Origin: an uncultured Porphyromonas sp.
GTDB lineage: Bacteria; Bacteroidota; Bacteroidia; Bacteroidales; Porphyromonadaceae
DNA: 44,896 nt
Assembly (NCBI RefSeq): GCF_900541275.1
Contig: NZ_UQJH01000013.1
Span: 1-44,896, forward strand
Reading direction: 5' to 3'
Part shown: one piece after another, positions 6,989 through 15,803 of the stretch
How the letters are laid out: every line of letters begins with the position of its first letter
How positions within the stretch are numbered: the first letter of the stretch is position 1
Notes under the pieces: model-generated
Database searches by the model: none
What the model saw: only the letters and a program-made list of their open reading frames with translations
Told to the model about the DNA's origin: nothing
Translations under genes and position numbers: made by a program

Positions 6989-9487
6989 ATGACGGAGACA
7001 ATGACCGAGCGCGAGACGAGGAAGAAGTGGTACAGGCAGGAGTGGTTTTACGTACTCCTGTCGCTGGTGCTCTTTGTGGGACTTTCTTATGCCTACTTCT
7101 ATCCCGCGGCCTTTGAGGACCGGGTGCTCTACCAGGTGGACGGAGCCGCCTCGCAGGGTACGGGACGGGATGTGGTCGACTACCATAAGGAGACCGGAGA
7201 GTGGTCCCGCTGGACGGGCAGCCTCTTTGGGGGGATGCCCACCTACCAGATCCGCCCAGACTACGACTCTCAGGCACCCCTTGTGACGCTGCGGAGTCTC
7301 CTCCGGCTCGAGTGGCCGATCGACCTGATGCCGGGCGACACCTACCTCCTCCTGATGATGCTCCTCGGGGGATACCTCTTCATGCGGAGCTGGGGGCTGA
7401 GGCGGGGGCTCTCGGTCTTTGGGGCGATCCTCTGGACCTTCTCCTCCTACTTCCTGATCCTGATACAGGCGGGGCACATCTGGAAGCTCACCACCCTCGC
7501 CTTCATCCCACCGACGATCGCGGGGCTGGTCTACGCCTTCCACCGACGATACTACCGCTTGGGATTTATCGTCATGGCGGTCTTCACGGGGCTGCAGATC
7601 CTCTGCAATCACTACCAGATGAGCTACTACTTCGCCTTCCTCATGGCGGGTATGATCATCGCGTGGGCGGTGGAGGCCGGTCGTCAGGGGGAGTGGAAGC
7701 ACTTTGGCAAGGCGCTGCTGGCGGTGACGCTGGGGGGCGTCGTCGGGCTGGGGCTCAATGGTTCGGGTCTCTACCATACCTGGGAGCTACAGCAGGAGAC
7801 GATGCGCGGGGGGAGCGCCATCGCAACGGAGGGCACGGGTGAAGCCTCCTCCAAGGGGCTCTCACGGGACTATATCACCGCCTGGAGCTACGGCGTAGAT
7901 GAGACGCTGACGCTGCTGATCCCGGATGCCAAGGGAGGCGCAAGCGGCGCCATCGGCTACGATGAGCCGGCGCTGAGCAAGGCGCGGATGGAGAGTAGAG
8001 CCTTCGTGGCACAGCAAAACCGCTACTGGGGCGATCAGCCCTTCACGGCGGGACCGGTCTACGTGGGTGCCTTTGTCCTGTGGCTTGCGCTCTTCGGCAT
8101 GGTGGCGGGTAAGGGCCCGATGAAGTGGGCGCTGCTGGCGGTCTCCCTCCTCTGCCTCCTGCTCTCGTGGGGGCACAACTTCCCCGGGCTGACAAATTTC
8201 TTCATCGACCACGTGCCGCTCTACAATAAGTTCCGCACCCCCTCGTCGATCTTAGTGGTCCCGGAGCTGACGATACCGCTCTTTGCCGTCTGGGGCCTGG
8301 CACTGATCCTGCGGCAGCCGGATAGGCTGAAGACTGACAGGGGAGCGACGATCACGGCGAGCGTGCTGACGGTCAGTGTGGCGCTACTGGCGTACCTCTT
8401 CCCCTCCATCGGCGGCTCCTTCACGTCGCAGATGGAGCAGCAGGCACTCGCTCCCTACCTCGCACAGATGCCACAGCTGATCGATGCGGTCGAGGACCTC
8501 AAGAGCGTCCGGACGGCGATCTTCAGGGCCGATGCGCTGCGGTCGCTGATCTATCTCCTCGTGGGGATGGGCATCCTGCTCCTTCTCTATAAGAAAAAGG
8601 TGAAGCCGATGCCGACGCTGGCACTGGTGACACTGCTCTGCCTCGTCGATCTCTGGACGGTGGACAAGAGGTACCTCAATGACTCCATGTACCACCCGCG
8701 GACCGACATTACGGCGAGGGTGCAGGAGAAGACACCGGTGGACGAGCAGATCCTCAGCGATCCCTCCGAGGCGAGGGTGATGAACCTGTCGGTCGATACC
8801 TTTAATGACGCCACCACCTCCTACTACCACCGCTCCATAGGGGGCTATAATGCGGCCAAGTTGGGTCGCTATCAGGACCTGATCACCGGCTATCTCTCCA
8901 AGCTGGATCGGAATGTCCTCCGGGCGCTCAATACGAAGTACTACATCGTGCCCGACAGCGTCACCGGTCAGCGGCTCGTGGTCGACCCGGAGGCGTACGG
9001 AGACGGATGGTTTGTCTCCGACATCCATACGGTCACCGGTCCAAAGGAAGAGTACGATGCGCTTGGGCAGCTGCCGCTCGACCGAGTGGCGGTGGTGGAC
9101 AAGTCGCTTGTCGGGGGCTTGCCCACCGGCACTCTCCGGGACAGCCTATCCACGGTGACGCTCACCGACTACGCTCCTGACCGGCTGGTCTACAGGACCT
9201 CCAATGCGCATGCCGGTCTGGCGGTGCTCTCGGAGATCTACTACCCGCACGGCTGGGAGGCGCGCATCGATGGCGAGGAGGCGAAGATCCTTCGGGTCGA
9301 CTACCTGCTCCGCGGTCTCGTCGTCCCGGCGGGGGAGCATGAGGTGGTCCTCACCTTTGACCCCAAGACCCTGCAGGTCACCGAGACAACCGCCTACGCC
9401 TCCTACGGCGTGCTGCTACTGGTGATAGTTGTGAGCGGGCTCCTCTACCATCATCACCGGCGGAGGGATGAGAAACGTGAGGCGTGA
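6989..9487 (+). CDS. YfhO-family multi-pass membrane protein
   Basis: An 832-residue integral membrane protein. After a short charged N-terminus (MTETMTERETRKKWYRQEW) there are about a dozen hydrophobic segments, for example WFYVLLSLVLFVGLSYAYF, a large extracytoplasmic loop, and a C-terminal soluble domain of about 200 residues (ending ...VLTFDPKTLQV) before a last hydrophobic helix (YGVLLLVIVVSGLLYHH) and a basic tail. This arrangement matches the YfhO family (GT-C-like fold proteins); Firmicutes members are linked to glycosylation of lipoteichoic acid, while the Bacteroidota members are not characterised. The family role here, glycosyl transfer on the outer face of the inner membrane, is inference. 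Its TGA overlaps the GTG start of birA by 4 bp. Confidence 0.85.
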   Translation: MTETMTERETRKKWYRQEWFYVLLSLVLFVGLSYAYFYPAAFEDRVLYQVDGAASQGTGRDVVDYHKETGEWSRWTGSLFGGMPTYQIRPDYDSQAPLVTLRSLLRLEWPIDLMPGDTYLLLMMLLGGYLFMRSWGLRRGLSVFGAILWTFSSYFLILIQAGHIWKLTTLAFIPPTIAGLVYAFHRRYYRLGFIVMAVFTGLQILCNHYQMSYYFAFLMAGMIIAWAVEAGRQGEWKHFGKALLAVTLGGVVGLGLNGSGLYHTWELQQETMRGGSAIATEGTGEASSKGLSRDYITAWSYGVDETLTLLIPDAKGGASGAIGYDEPALSKARMESRAFVAQQNRYWGDQPFTAGPVYVGAFVLWLALFGMVAGKGPMKWALLAVSLLCLLLSWGHNFPGLTNFFIDHVPLYNKFRTPSSILVVPELTIPLFAVWGLALILRQPDRLKTDRGATITASVLTVSVALLAYLFPSIGGSFTSQMEQQALAPYLAQMPQLIDAVEDLKSVRTAIFRADALRSLIYLLVGMGILLLLYKKKVKPMPTLALVTLLCLVDLWTVDKRYLNDSMYHPRTDITARVQEKTPVDEQILSDPSEARVMNLSVDTFNDATTSYYHRSIGGYNAAKLGRYQDLITGYLSKLDRNVLRALNTKYYIVPDSVTGQRLVVDPEAYGDGWFVSDIHTVTGPKEEYDALGQLPLDRVAVVDKSLVGGLPTGTLRDSLSTVTLTDYAPDRLVYRTSNAHAGLAVLSEIYYPHGWEARIDGEEAKILRVDYLLRGLVVPAGEHEVVLTFDPKTLQVTETTAYASYGVLLLVIVVSGLLYHHHRRRDEKREA

Positions 9488-10275
9488 GGCAGATCCATCT
9501 GGCTCAGGTCGACTCCACCAATAGCTACCTCCGGCGACGTCTCGCAGAGGAGCCGGACCTGGAGGAGTACACGGTCATCACCGCCACCGATCAGACTGCA
9601 GGGCGCGGTCAGCCCGGTCATCGCTGGGAGGCGACGGCGGGGCAAAACCTCACGATGACCCTGCTCCTTCACCCGGGTGACCTGATGGAGGACGGGGGGA
9701 CGCTCTTTGACCTCAATATCCTCACCGCCCTTGCCGTGAGACAGGCGCTCCTGCGCGAGCTTCCCCCCGGGGCGGAAGTGAAGGTGAAGTGGCCTAACGA
9801 CCTCCTCGTCGGCGGGCGAAAGATCTGCGGCATCCTGATCGAGAACACCTTCTCCTCCTCTCGCCTCGACGCAAGCGTCGTCGGCATCGGGGTCAATGTC
9901 CTGCAGGAGCACTTCGGTGAGGGCTATCCGACGCCACCCACCTCGATAGCCATAGAGCAGCGTCGGCTCGGCGTAACACCCCTCACCGGTGACGGTTGGC
10001 ACGACCGACTGGTCTACGAGATCCTTGAGGCGCTCGAGGAGTGGCGGAGTCGACCGGTTAGCCGACTACGAGCGGAGTATCACCGCAGTCTCTTTGGACG
10101 GGGAGAGGTGGCCCGCTTTGCTCGACCCTCCGGCGAGACCTTCTACGGGATGATCGAGGGGGTGAGGCCCGACGGTCGGATCCTGATCCGCGAGCTGCCC
10201 ACGGGGCGCCGATCGCTCTACGCCTTCCGGGAGGTCTCGATGGTCCTCACCGCCTCCCTCAACCTGGGTCTGTGA
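9484..10275 (+). CDS. birA: Biotin--[acetyl-CoA carboxylase] ligase
   Basis: A 263-residue class I biotin protein ligase that activates biotin as biotinyl-AMP and attaches it to the carrier protein of acetyl-CoA carboxylase. Visible motifs are GRGQPGHRW (residues 40-48, the adenylate-binding loop, GRGRxGxxW in the family) and KWPNDL (about 102-107) followed by GGRKICGILIE. There is no N-terminal helix-turn-helix, so it should not act as a repressor. A short C-terminal SH3-like domain follows (GEVARFARPSGETFYGMIEG). The GTG start overlaps the TGA of the upstream gene in GTGA, which argues for translational coupling. Confidence 0.93.
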   Translation: MRQIHLAQVDSTNSYLRRRLAEEPDLEEYTVITATDQTAGRGQPGHRWEATAGQNLTMTLLLHPGDLMEDGGTLFDLNILTALAVRQALLRELPPGAEVKVKWPNDLLVGGRKICGILIENTFSSSRLDASVVGIGVNVLQEHFGEGYPTPPTSIAIEQRRLGVTPLTGDGWHDRLVYEILEALEEWRSRPVSRLRAEYHRSLFGRGEVARFARPSGETFYGMIEGVRPDGRILIRELPTGRRSLYAFREVSMVLTASLNLGL

Positions 10276-10292
10276 GGGACGTCCCTCTCTTT
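10274..10292 (+). terminator. Possible weak terminator after birA
   Basis: Perfect palindrome GAGGGACGTCCCTC followed by TCTTT. It overlaps the birA stop codon and has a poor T tail, so it may not be efficient. Confidence 0.3.
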
Positions 10293-10474
10293 GAGGTGCC
10301 TCCGACCGCCATTTCCCGACAGATGCTCTGCGATCATCAGGAGATCCCATATTATATAGGGATGAAAGCTGCAACGAACTTCCGCTGACGGCTCCCAGAC
10401 TTGATCGACCCTCGTAGGGAGACGATCCGATGGCTCAGTATTGTAGTGAGTGTTTCGAGTGACCCTTTTTTACT

Positions 10475-10482
10475 TACCTTTG
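10475..10482 (+). promoter_or_regulatory. -7 box TACCTTTG of the capD-like gene
   Basis: Perfect TAnnTTTG, with a TTTCG about 18-20 nt upstream as a weak -33 element. Predicted start near 10487, giving a leader of about 90 nt. Confidence 0.6.
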
Positions 10483-10517
10483 TAGAGTTGTTAAAGTGAA
10501 ACTGCACTCGTGGGGTG

Positions 10518-10559
10518 CCATCGTAAGGTCGATGGGGCTGTGAGCCAGACCTCAGGTCT
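10518..10559 (+). promoter_or_regulatory. Two small hairpins in the capD-like gene leader
   Basis: CCATCG (10518-10523) pairs with CGATGG (10530-10535), and AGACC (10547-10551) pairs with GGTCT (10555-10559). The second ends 17 nt before the ATG at 10577 and could affect initiation. Confidence 0.35.
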
Positions 10560-10576
10560 ATGGAGTGAATATTATT

Positions 10577-12535
10577 ATGACAAGCAAGCGAAGTCTTCTC
10601 TCGTCCCTATCGCGATCTTATCTCAATCGATGGATCGTGCTTGCGATCGACATCATCACGGCACTCTTCTGCGCCGTTCTTGCCGCTCTCGCCACACGCT
10701 ACTTTGTCGGCATGCCCGAGGTTGCACTGCGGACTTTAGTCCCAGCCAGCTTGGCTGCTGTGGCTGTCGGTGCCACTGTCGCCGACTTCCTCACAGGGGT
10801 CCATAAGCAGATCTTCCGCTTTACGACGCTCAGGGTGAGCTTCAATCTCCTGATCTCCACGCTCATCAATGCATCCATCTCCCTCCTCACCCTCTATGTG
10901 ATCAACGTCACGCTCCTTCACCTCACCTTCTCGCCCAAGGTGATCCTCTTCTACTGCGGGAGCTACGTGATCTTCACCTACCTTATCGCCCTTGCACTCC
11001 GTGGGGTGATGGTCTTCCTCGCCCGCCGTCTCCTCGTCAGTACCGATGGACCGATCAGCCGTAAGCGGGTCATGGTCTATGGTGTGAAGAGCAACTCACC
11101 CGGTGTCTCCTCCCTCATCGAGGGGAGCACGACCTACCGGATGATGGGCTTCGTGACCAATGATCAGGCGGTGGCCGGTCACGAGATCAATGGTCACCGG
11201 ATCTATCACGTAGCCGGGCGTAACGACCTGTACCTCCTCAAGCGCTCCAAGAGTCTCGATGGAATCCTCTTCACGGACCGAAGGGACTTCCTCGGTGAAG
11301 GGGAGAAGGTAGTGCAGGACTGCGAGTCGATCCATCTGGAGACCTACCTCCTGCCTGCTGTCTCCGAGGCGAGCAGTGACACGATCGCGCTGGAGAGTGT
11401 CCGTAAGATCCGGATCGAGGACCTCCTCTTCCGCGACACCATCCATCAGGATAATGGGGCAGTCCGCCAGCTCTACGAGGGCAAGGTCGTCATGGTGACC
11501 GGCGCTGCCGGCAGTATCGGGAGTGAGATCGCCCGACAGATCGCCTCCTATGGCGTCCGCCGGCTGATCCTCCTCGAGATGGCAGAGTCGCCCCTCCACG
11601 AGATCCGCTTAGAGCTGGAGCACGACTACCCCGACCTTGACCTCGTGCCGATGATCGGGGATGTCCGAAATAGGGAGAAGGTGGAGATCGTCTTTGACCG
11701 ATACCGCCCGGATATCGTCCTCCATGCCGCTGCCTACAAGCACGTACCACTGATGGAGGAGCATCCCTGCGAGTCCGTCCTCGCCAATCTCTCCGGCACG
11801 CGCAACATCGCCGATATGTGCGTCAAGTATGGAGCTGAGCGCATGGTGATGATCTCCACGGACAAGGCGGTCAATCCGACTAACGTCATGGGTGCCTGCA
11901 AGCGCGCCTGTGAGATGTATATCCAGAGCCTCGGCAAGGCGATCCAGGAAGGAAACGTGGAGGGGAAGACGATCTTCATCACCACCCGCTTCGGCAACGT
12001 CCTCGGCAGCAACGGCTCCGTGATCGGGCTCTTCCGTCGGCAGATCGCCTCCGGAGGACCTGTGACGGTGACGCACAAGGATATTGTCCGCTTCTTCATG
12101 AGCATCCCCGAGGCGTGCAGTCTCGTCCTGCAGGCGAGCACGATGGCGGAGAGACCACAGATTTTCGTCTTCGATATGGGCGAGGCACACAAGATCGATG
12201 ACCTCGCGCGTCGGATGATTCGCCTCTCAGGATTTGAGCCGGACAGGGACATCCAGATCGTCTACTCCGGACTTCGCCCCGGTGAGAAGCTCTACGAGGA
12301 GGTGCTGGCCACGGCGGAGAATACTGAGCCTACCACAGTCGATAAGATCCGCATCGCCAACATCCGACCCAGTGACTACGATGCCGTCAGCGCTCAGGTC
12401 GCTAAGATCATAGACACCGCTCGGAACTTCCAGACCGAGGAGGCGGTTCGCGAGCTCAAGGTGCTGATCCCGGAGTTTGTCTCCAATAACTCTCCCTTCC
12501 AGAAGATCGATGAGGAGCTCCACCGCTCCAAGTGA
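10577..12535 (+). CDS. CapD/PglF-like UDP-sugar 4,6-dehydratase (membrane-anchored SDR)
   Basis: A 652-residue enzyme of the extended short-chain dehydrogenase family that makes 4-keto-6-deoxy nucleotide sugars, usually from UDP-GlcNAc, for surface glycans. The N-terminal 140 residues hold four hydrophobic segments (for example WIVLAIDIITALFCAVLAAL), then a CoA-binding-like Rossmann domain, then the catalytic SDR domain with NAD motif TGAAGSIGSE (from about residue 308) and the active-site stretch STDKAVNPTNVMG followed by ACK (from about 427), in which Met replaces the usual SDR tyrosine, as in PglF and CapD. RPGEKLYEE near the end is also typical. I chose the ATG at 10577 (MTSKRSLL) over a GTG at 10565. 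It is a single-gene unit with its own terminator, 19 kb from the polysaccharide operon. Exact sugar product is unknown. Confidence 0.92.
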   Translation: MTSKRSLLSSLSRSYLNRWIVLAIDIITALFCAVLAALATRYFVGMPEVALRTLVPASLAAVAVGATVADFLTGVHKQIFRFTTLRVSFNLLISTLINASISLLTLYVINVTLLHLTFSPKVILFYCGSYVIFTYLIALALRGVMVFLARRLLVSTDGPISRKRVMVYGVKSNSPGVSSLIEGSTTYRMMGFVTNDQAVAGHEINGHRIYHVAGRNDLYLLKRSKSLDGILFTDRRDFLGEGEKVVQDCESIHLETYLLPAVSEASSDTIALESVRKIRIEDLLFRDTIHQDNGAVRQLYEGKVVMVTGAAGSIGSEIARQIASYGVRRLILLEMAESPLHEIRLELEHDYPDLDLVPMIGDVRNREKVEIVFDRYRPDIVLHAAAYKHVPLMEEHPCESVLANLSGTRNIADMCVKYGAERMVMISTDKAVNPTNVMGACKRACEMYIQSLGKAIQEGNVEGKTIFITTRFGNVLGSNGSVIGLFRRQIASGGPVTVTHKDIVRFFMSIPEACSLVLQASTMAERPQIFVFDMGEAHKIDDLARRMIRLSGFEPDRDIQIVYSGLRPGEKLYEEVLATAENTEPTTVDKIRIANIRPSDYDAVSAQVAKIIDTARNFQTEEAVRELKVLIPEFVSNNSPFQKIDEELHRSK

Positions 12536-12546
12536 TGGTATACACG

Positions 12547-12588
12547 AAAAAGGGGCTGCGTTGTCGCCATGACAATGCAGCCCCTTTT
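12547..12588. terminator. Bidirectional intrinsic terminator
   Basis: Stem GGGGCTGCGTTGTC / GACAATGCAGCCCC around GCCAT, flanked by five A residues on the left and TTTTCTTG on the right. It serves the capD-like gene (plus) and the DUF1573 gene (minus), which converge here. Confidence 0.9.
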
Positions 12589-12605
12589 CTTGTTTAGTTG
12601 ATCTG

Positions 12606-13019
12606 TTACTTGACCACCTCTCCACGAATGGTGAGGACGGATGGTCCCTTCTTGCCATTGCTGTAGACCGAGATGGTCTTGACGAAGGGGTAGATGCGTC
12701 CCGTGGGATCGTAGGTGACGGTCACCTTACCCTCCTTACCCGGAGCGATCGGATCCTTGGAGAATGAGGGCGTGGTGCAGCCACAGCTCGAGATCACACG
12801 GGTGAGGACGAGGGGCGCATTGCCGACATTCTTAAGGGTGAAGACGTAGGTGACCGGTCCGTCACCCTCGCTGATGGTGCCGAAGTCATGCTCCGACTCG
12901 ACAAACTCGATCGCAGCCTTCTTGCTGTCATCTTGCTGCAGCCCCTGTGCCATGGCCGTCGCCCCGAAGAGGCTCAGCACAAGCAGGGAGAGCAGGTAAA
13001 GTGTACTTCTTTTCATCAT
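12606..13019 (-). CDS. DUF1573 exported protein
   Basis: About 137 residues. The signal peptide is MMKRSTLYLLSLLVLSLFGA with a likely cut after AMA; the mature part starts near QGLQQDDSKK. The rest is a single DUF1573 domain, an Ig-like beta-sandwich: HDFGTISEGDGPVTYVF, then NVGNAPLVLTRVISSCGCT, then PIAPGKEGKVTVTYDPTG. The SCGCT motif with two cysteines is diagnostic of the family. Function is not established; such proteins are abundant in the periplasm of Bacteroidota. A longer start at 13034 (MERNN) is possible; I prefer 13019 or 13016 because MMKR opens a normal signal peptide. Monocistronic. Confidence 0.88.
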   Translation of the reverse strand: MMKRSTLYLLSLLVLSLFGATAMAQGLQQDDSKKAAIEFVESEHDFGTISEGDGPVTYVFTLKNVGNAPLVLTRVISSCGCTTPSFSKDPIAPGKEGKVTVTYDPTGRIYPFVKTISVYSNGKKGPSVLTIRGEVVK

Positions 13020-13086
13020 GTTATTTCTTTCCATTATTATCTGATTATGAGCAACTACCGATACGGAGCTACCTTACGTGTAGTGA

Positions 13087-13094
13087 CAAAGGTA
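13087..13094 (-). promoter_or_regulatory. -7 box TACCTTTG of the DUF1573 gene
   Basis: Perfect TAnnTTTG on the minus strand; predicted start near 13082. Confidence 0.6.
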
Positions 13095-13141
13095 CGAAAT
13101 TATTCGTAGGCCATACTCTCCTGCTCTCTCACGGGCAGGGG

Positions 13142-13352
13142 GGACGCATTAGATCTTTACAGCTATGCAGAGGAGATCTGTGGCGGGAGATCCCTCTCCT
13201 AATGCACCCGACTGCCGATCCCGCAGGGGGTGCTTCGTTCCCCACTCTTCGTAATGAGTTGATGGACTTCTGTGCTACTCAAATGCGTCACCCCTCTCTC
13301 ACGGACCCCTTTGGTGCCCCCTCCTCAGCCGTCTGTCTAATATCGGTATTAG
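13142..13352. repeat. Intergenic hairpin-mosaic element, second copy
   Basis: Bases 13142-13230 match 44682-44770 over nearly 90 bp with only scattered differences (shared run TTTACAGCTATGCAGAGGAG). The left end GGACGCATTAGA is inverted relative to the right end CTCAAATGCGTCACCCC (13278-13294), so this copy is about 150 bp between ends. A single palindrome GTCTAATATCGGTATTAGAC follows at 13335-13354. No gene is visible in 13095-13433. Confidence 0.65.
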
Positions 13353-13433
13353 ACTTGCCCCTGCAGATGAGGGAATTGTGGTGGGAGCGCCCTCCCCCTA
13401 GGCATCTCTGTGGGTGGTAGGAGAGTTTTTTTG

Positions 13434-13441
13434 TACCTTTG
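13434..13441 (+). promoter_or_regulatory. -7 box TACCTTTG of pepD-recO
   Basis: Perfect TAnnTTTG; predicted start near 13446, about 36 nt before the pepD ATG. A six-codon open frame (MKPRNQ) starts at 13450 in this leader; it may be chance. Confidence 0.6.
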
Positions 13442-13481
13442 AGAAAATCATGAAACCAAGAAACCAATAACTCACATCTGT

Positions 13482-14939
13482 ATGTCTGAGGAAATCAAAA
13501 ATCTGAAGCCCGAATTGGTCTGGAAGCATTTCCACGCCTTCACCCAGCATCCCCGCCCCACCCACCACTGCGAGGAGATCTCGAAGTATATCGCCGGCGT
13601 CGGTAAGGAGCTCGGTCTCGAGACCCGCCGCACTGAGGCAGGTAACGTATTTATCTACAAGCCCGCCTCTGAGGGGTATGAGGATCACGCGATGGTGACC
13701 CTCCAGTCCCATATGGATATGGTGCCACAGAAGACTCCCGAGTTGGATCACGACTTTGTGAAGGACCCGATCGATGCCTACATCGATGGCGAGTGGGTCA
13801 CCGCACGCGACACCACTCTCGGTGCCGATGATGGCATTGGGGATGCGATCACGCTGGCGATCCTCGAGGATAAGACGCTGAAGCACGGCCCCATCGAGGC
13901 GATCTTCACCGTCGATGAGGAGGAGGGTATGATCGGTGCACACGAGCTGGTCGCCGGAGACATCAAGGGTAAGTACCTCATCAACCTCGACTCCGAGATG
14001 ATGGGCGAGATCTTCATCGGCTGCGCCGGCGGTGTGGATGTCACCGCAACACTCGGCTATAAGGAGGAGAAGGCAAAGAAGAGCGCCATCGCCTACGAGC
14101 TCTCCCTCTCGGGCCTCAAGGGCGGCCACTCCGGCGTGGACATCAACCTCGGTCGTGGCAATGCCGTGAAGATGCTCTTCCGCTTCCTCAAGCACGCCGT
14201 CCAGGAGACAAACCTCGACATCGCCTCCGTCGATGCCGGCACGCTCCGCAATGCTATCCCCCGCGAGGCTAAGGCGATCGTCTGCGTCAAGGAGGGGGAG
14301 AAGGCAGACACCCTCGTCAAGATGGTCGAGGAGTGGGAGTGCCTCTTCAATGCCGAGTATGGTCAGGTGGAGAATCACATCACCTTTGCCATCACTCCGA
14401 TCGAGGAGGAGCCGAAGAAGGTCATGCCCCGAGAGGTTCGCGATGCGGTGATCCTCGCCATCAGTGCGGTGCACAATGGTGTCGCCTCTACCCTCGTAGA
14501 CTTCCCCGGCACCACCGAGGCGTCGTCCAATCTTGCGATCCTCAGCATCGAGGAGGGTGAGGTACACGCTAAGTTCCTCGTCCGCAGCTCCAGCGAGAGC
14601 CGCAAGGAGATGGTCGCCGACATGGTCTGCAGTGCCTTTGAGCTGATCGGTGCCGAGGTGGAGCTGAGTGGCTCCTACACCGGCTGGCAGCCCAATGCGC
14701 AGTCCCACCTGCTGGACGTGACGAAGGAGGCGTATAAGGAGCTCTTCAAGGCTGAGCCTAAGCTCCAGATCATCCACGGCGGACTGGAGACCGGGCTCTT
14801 CCAGGGCATCGCCCCCGAGACCGATATGGTCTCTGTAGGACCGACGATCCTCCACCCGCACAGCCCCGACGAGCGTGTCAAGATCGACACCGTCGGTCAG
14901 GCATACGACCTCGTCGTACGGATGCTGGAGAAACTCTGA
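13482..14939 (+). CDS. pepD: Aminoacyl-histidine dipeptidase (M20 family)
   Basis: A 485-residue cytosolic zinc dipeptidase of the PepD type, hydrolysing Xaa-His and other dipeptides; useful in an organism that feeds on peptides. Motifs seen: LQSHMDMV with His77 and Asp79, LGADDGIG with the bridging Asp at about 116, FTVDEEEGMIGA with the catalytic Glu at about 146-147, INLDSE, and near the C-terminus IHGGLETGLF with the last metal-binding His. The lid domain lies between residues 200 and 400. Length is typical of PepD. recO follows after 33 bp on the same strand, so they are probably co-transcribed. Confidence 0.95.
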   Translation: MSEEIKNLKPELVWKHFHAFTQHPRPTHHCEEISKYIAGVGKELGLETRRTEAGNVFIYKPASEGYEDHAMVTLQSHMDMVPQKTPELDHDFVKDPIDAYIDGEWVTARDTTLGADDGIGDAITLAILEDKTLKHGPIEAIFTVDEEEGMIGAHELVAGDIKGKYLINLDSEMMGEIFIGCAGGVDVTATLGYKEEKAKKSAIAYELSLSGLKGGHSGVDINLGRGNAVKMLFRFLKHAVQETNLDIASVDAGTLRNAIPREAKAIVCVKEGEKADTLVKMVEEWECLFNAEYGQVENHITFAITPIEEEPKKVMPREVRDAVILAISAVHNGVASTLVDFPGTTEASSNLAILSIEEGEVHAKFLVRSSSESRKEMVADMVCSAFELIGAEVELSGSYTGWQPNAQSHLLDVTKEAYKELFKAEPKLQIIHGGLETGLFQGIAPETDMVSVGPTILHPHSPDERVKIDTVGQAYDLVVRMLEKL

Positions 14940-14972
14940 CGCACCAGCGAGAGGGCGCTCCGCAAGGGTCCC

Positions 14973-15695
14973 ATGACGACTGAGATCGAAGCCATCGTCC
15001 TCACAGCGGTACGCTTCTCCGACACCGCTTACATGATACATATATACAGTGACCTCTTCGGGTCGCTGTCCCTGAGAGCCTCTCGTCCCGCCGGCCGCAA
15101 GACAGCTGGTGGGGCGAGAGCCCTTTTTATCCCCCTCTCCGTCGTCCGCACCACGATTGACTACCGGAGTATGCGGGAGGTCTTCATCCCCCGAGGGACG
15201 ACGATCGTGCAGCTCCTCTCGGCGCCGGGCGTCGACCCCTCCGCCAATGCCCTCGCCCTCTTTGCCACCGAGCTGCTCCACCGGCTCCTCCGCTCTGCCT
15301 CGCCGGACCGAGCGCTCTACGGCTACCTCCGGGAGACTCTCGCCGACCTCGACCGGATCCGCGAGACGGCGCGCGCCTCGTGGCATCTGCGGCTGATGAT
15401 CGGCCTTTGCCACCACCTCGGGATCCTGCCCCGGTACGAGGAGTACCGCTCCGGTGACGTTCTCGACCTGCAGGAGGGACTCTTCCGCGCACCGAGGAGC
15501 CGCAGCGAAGGGGCAGAGACGGGCAAGGCGGCGCTCCTCTACCGCTTTATCACCGACCCCGATCCGCTCGCCATCCCTCTCTCCAGGGAGGAGCGAAATA
15601 GCCTGATGACGCTGCTCCTCGACTACATGACCTACCACTTCCCTGAGATGGGGACCCTCAAGTCCCCCGCCATCCTCCGCCAGCTCCTCTCCTGA
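14973..15695 (+). CDS. recO: DNA repair protein RecO
   Basis: A 240-residue protein with the N-terminal OB-fold of RecO (IEAIVLTAVRFSDTAYMIHI, FGSLSLRASR) and a helical C-terminal domain. RecO anneals ssDNA and helps load RecA on SSB-coated gaps in the RecF pathway. The four-cysteine zinc motif of some RecO proteins is not present: only a single cysteine is seen near residue 148, consistent with other Bacteroidota RecO proteins being divergent here. It lies behind pepD with no intervening promoter box; no terminator is visible before the lon promoter 47 bp downstream. Confidence 0.85.
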   Translation: MTTEIEAIVLTAVRFSDTAYMIHIYSDLFGSLSLRASRPAGRKTAGGARALFIPLSVVRTTIDYRSMREVFIPRGTTIVQLLSAPGVDPSANALALFATELLHRLLRSASPDRALYGYLRETLADLDRIRETARASWHLRLMIGLCHHLGILPRYEEYRSGDVLDLQEGLFRAPRSRSEGAETGKAALLYRFITDPDPLAIPLSREERNSLMTLLLDYMTYHFPEMGTLKSPAILRQLLS

Positions 15696-15741
15696 GGTGA
15701 CGTGGGGCAGTGTGGGAGGTAGGGCTGTGGTCAATTATTGG

Positions 15742-15749
15742 TACCTTTG
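15742..15749 (+). promoter_or_regulatory. -7 box TACCTTTG of lon
   Basis: Perfect TAnnTTTG. Predicted start near 15754, which excludes the in-frame start at 15738 and favours 15768 or 15804. No obvious heat-shock inverted repeat (CIRCE) is seen nearby. Confidence 0.6.
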
Positions 15750-15803
15750 CACACTATTGGCGTAGGTATGTGTTGCTATGCCGTAACAGAACTGACGTTC
15801 AGC

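Noticed and set aside
13398..15734. Antisense open frame of about 780 codons opposite pepD and recO
   Set aside because: Spans two real genes and their intergenic gap; composition is that of an antisense shadow, and no promoter or family motif supports it.
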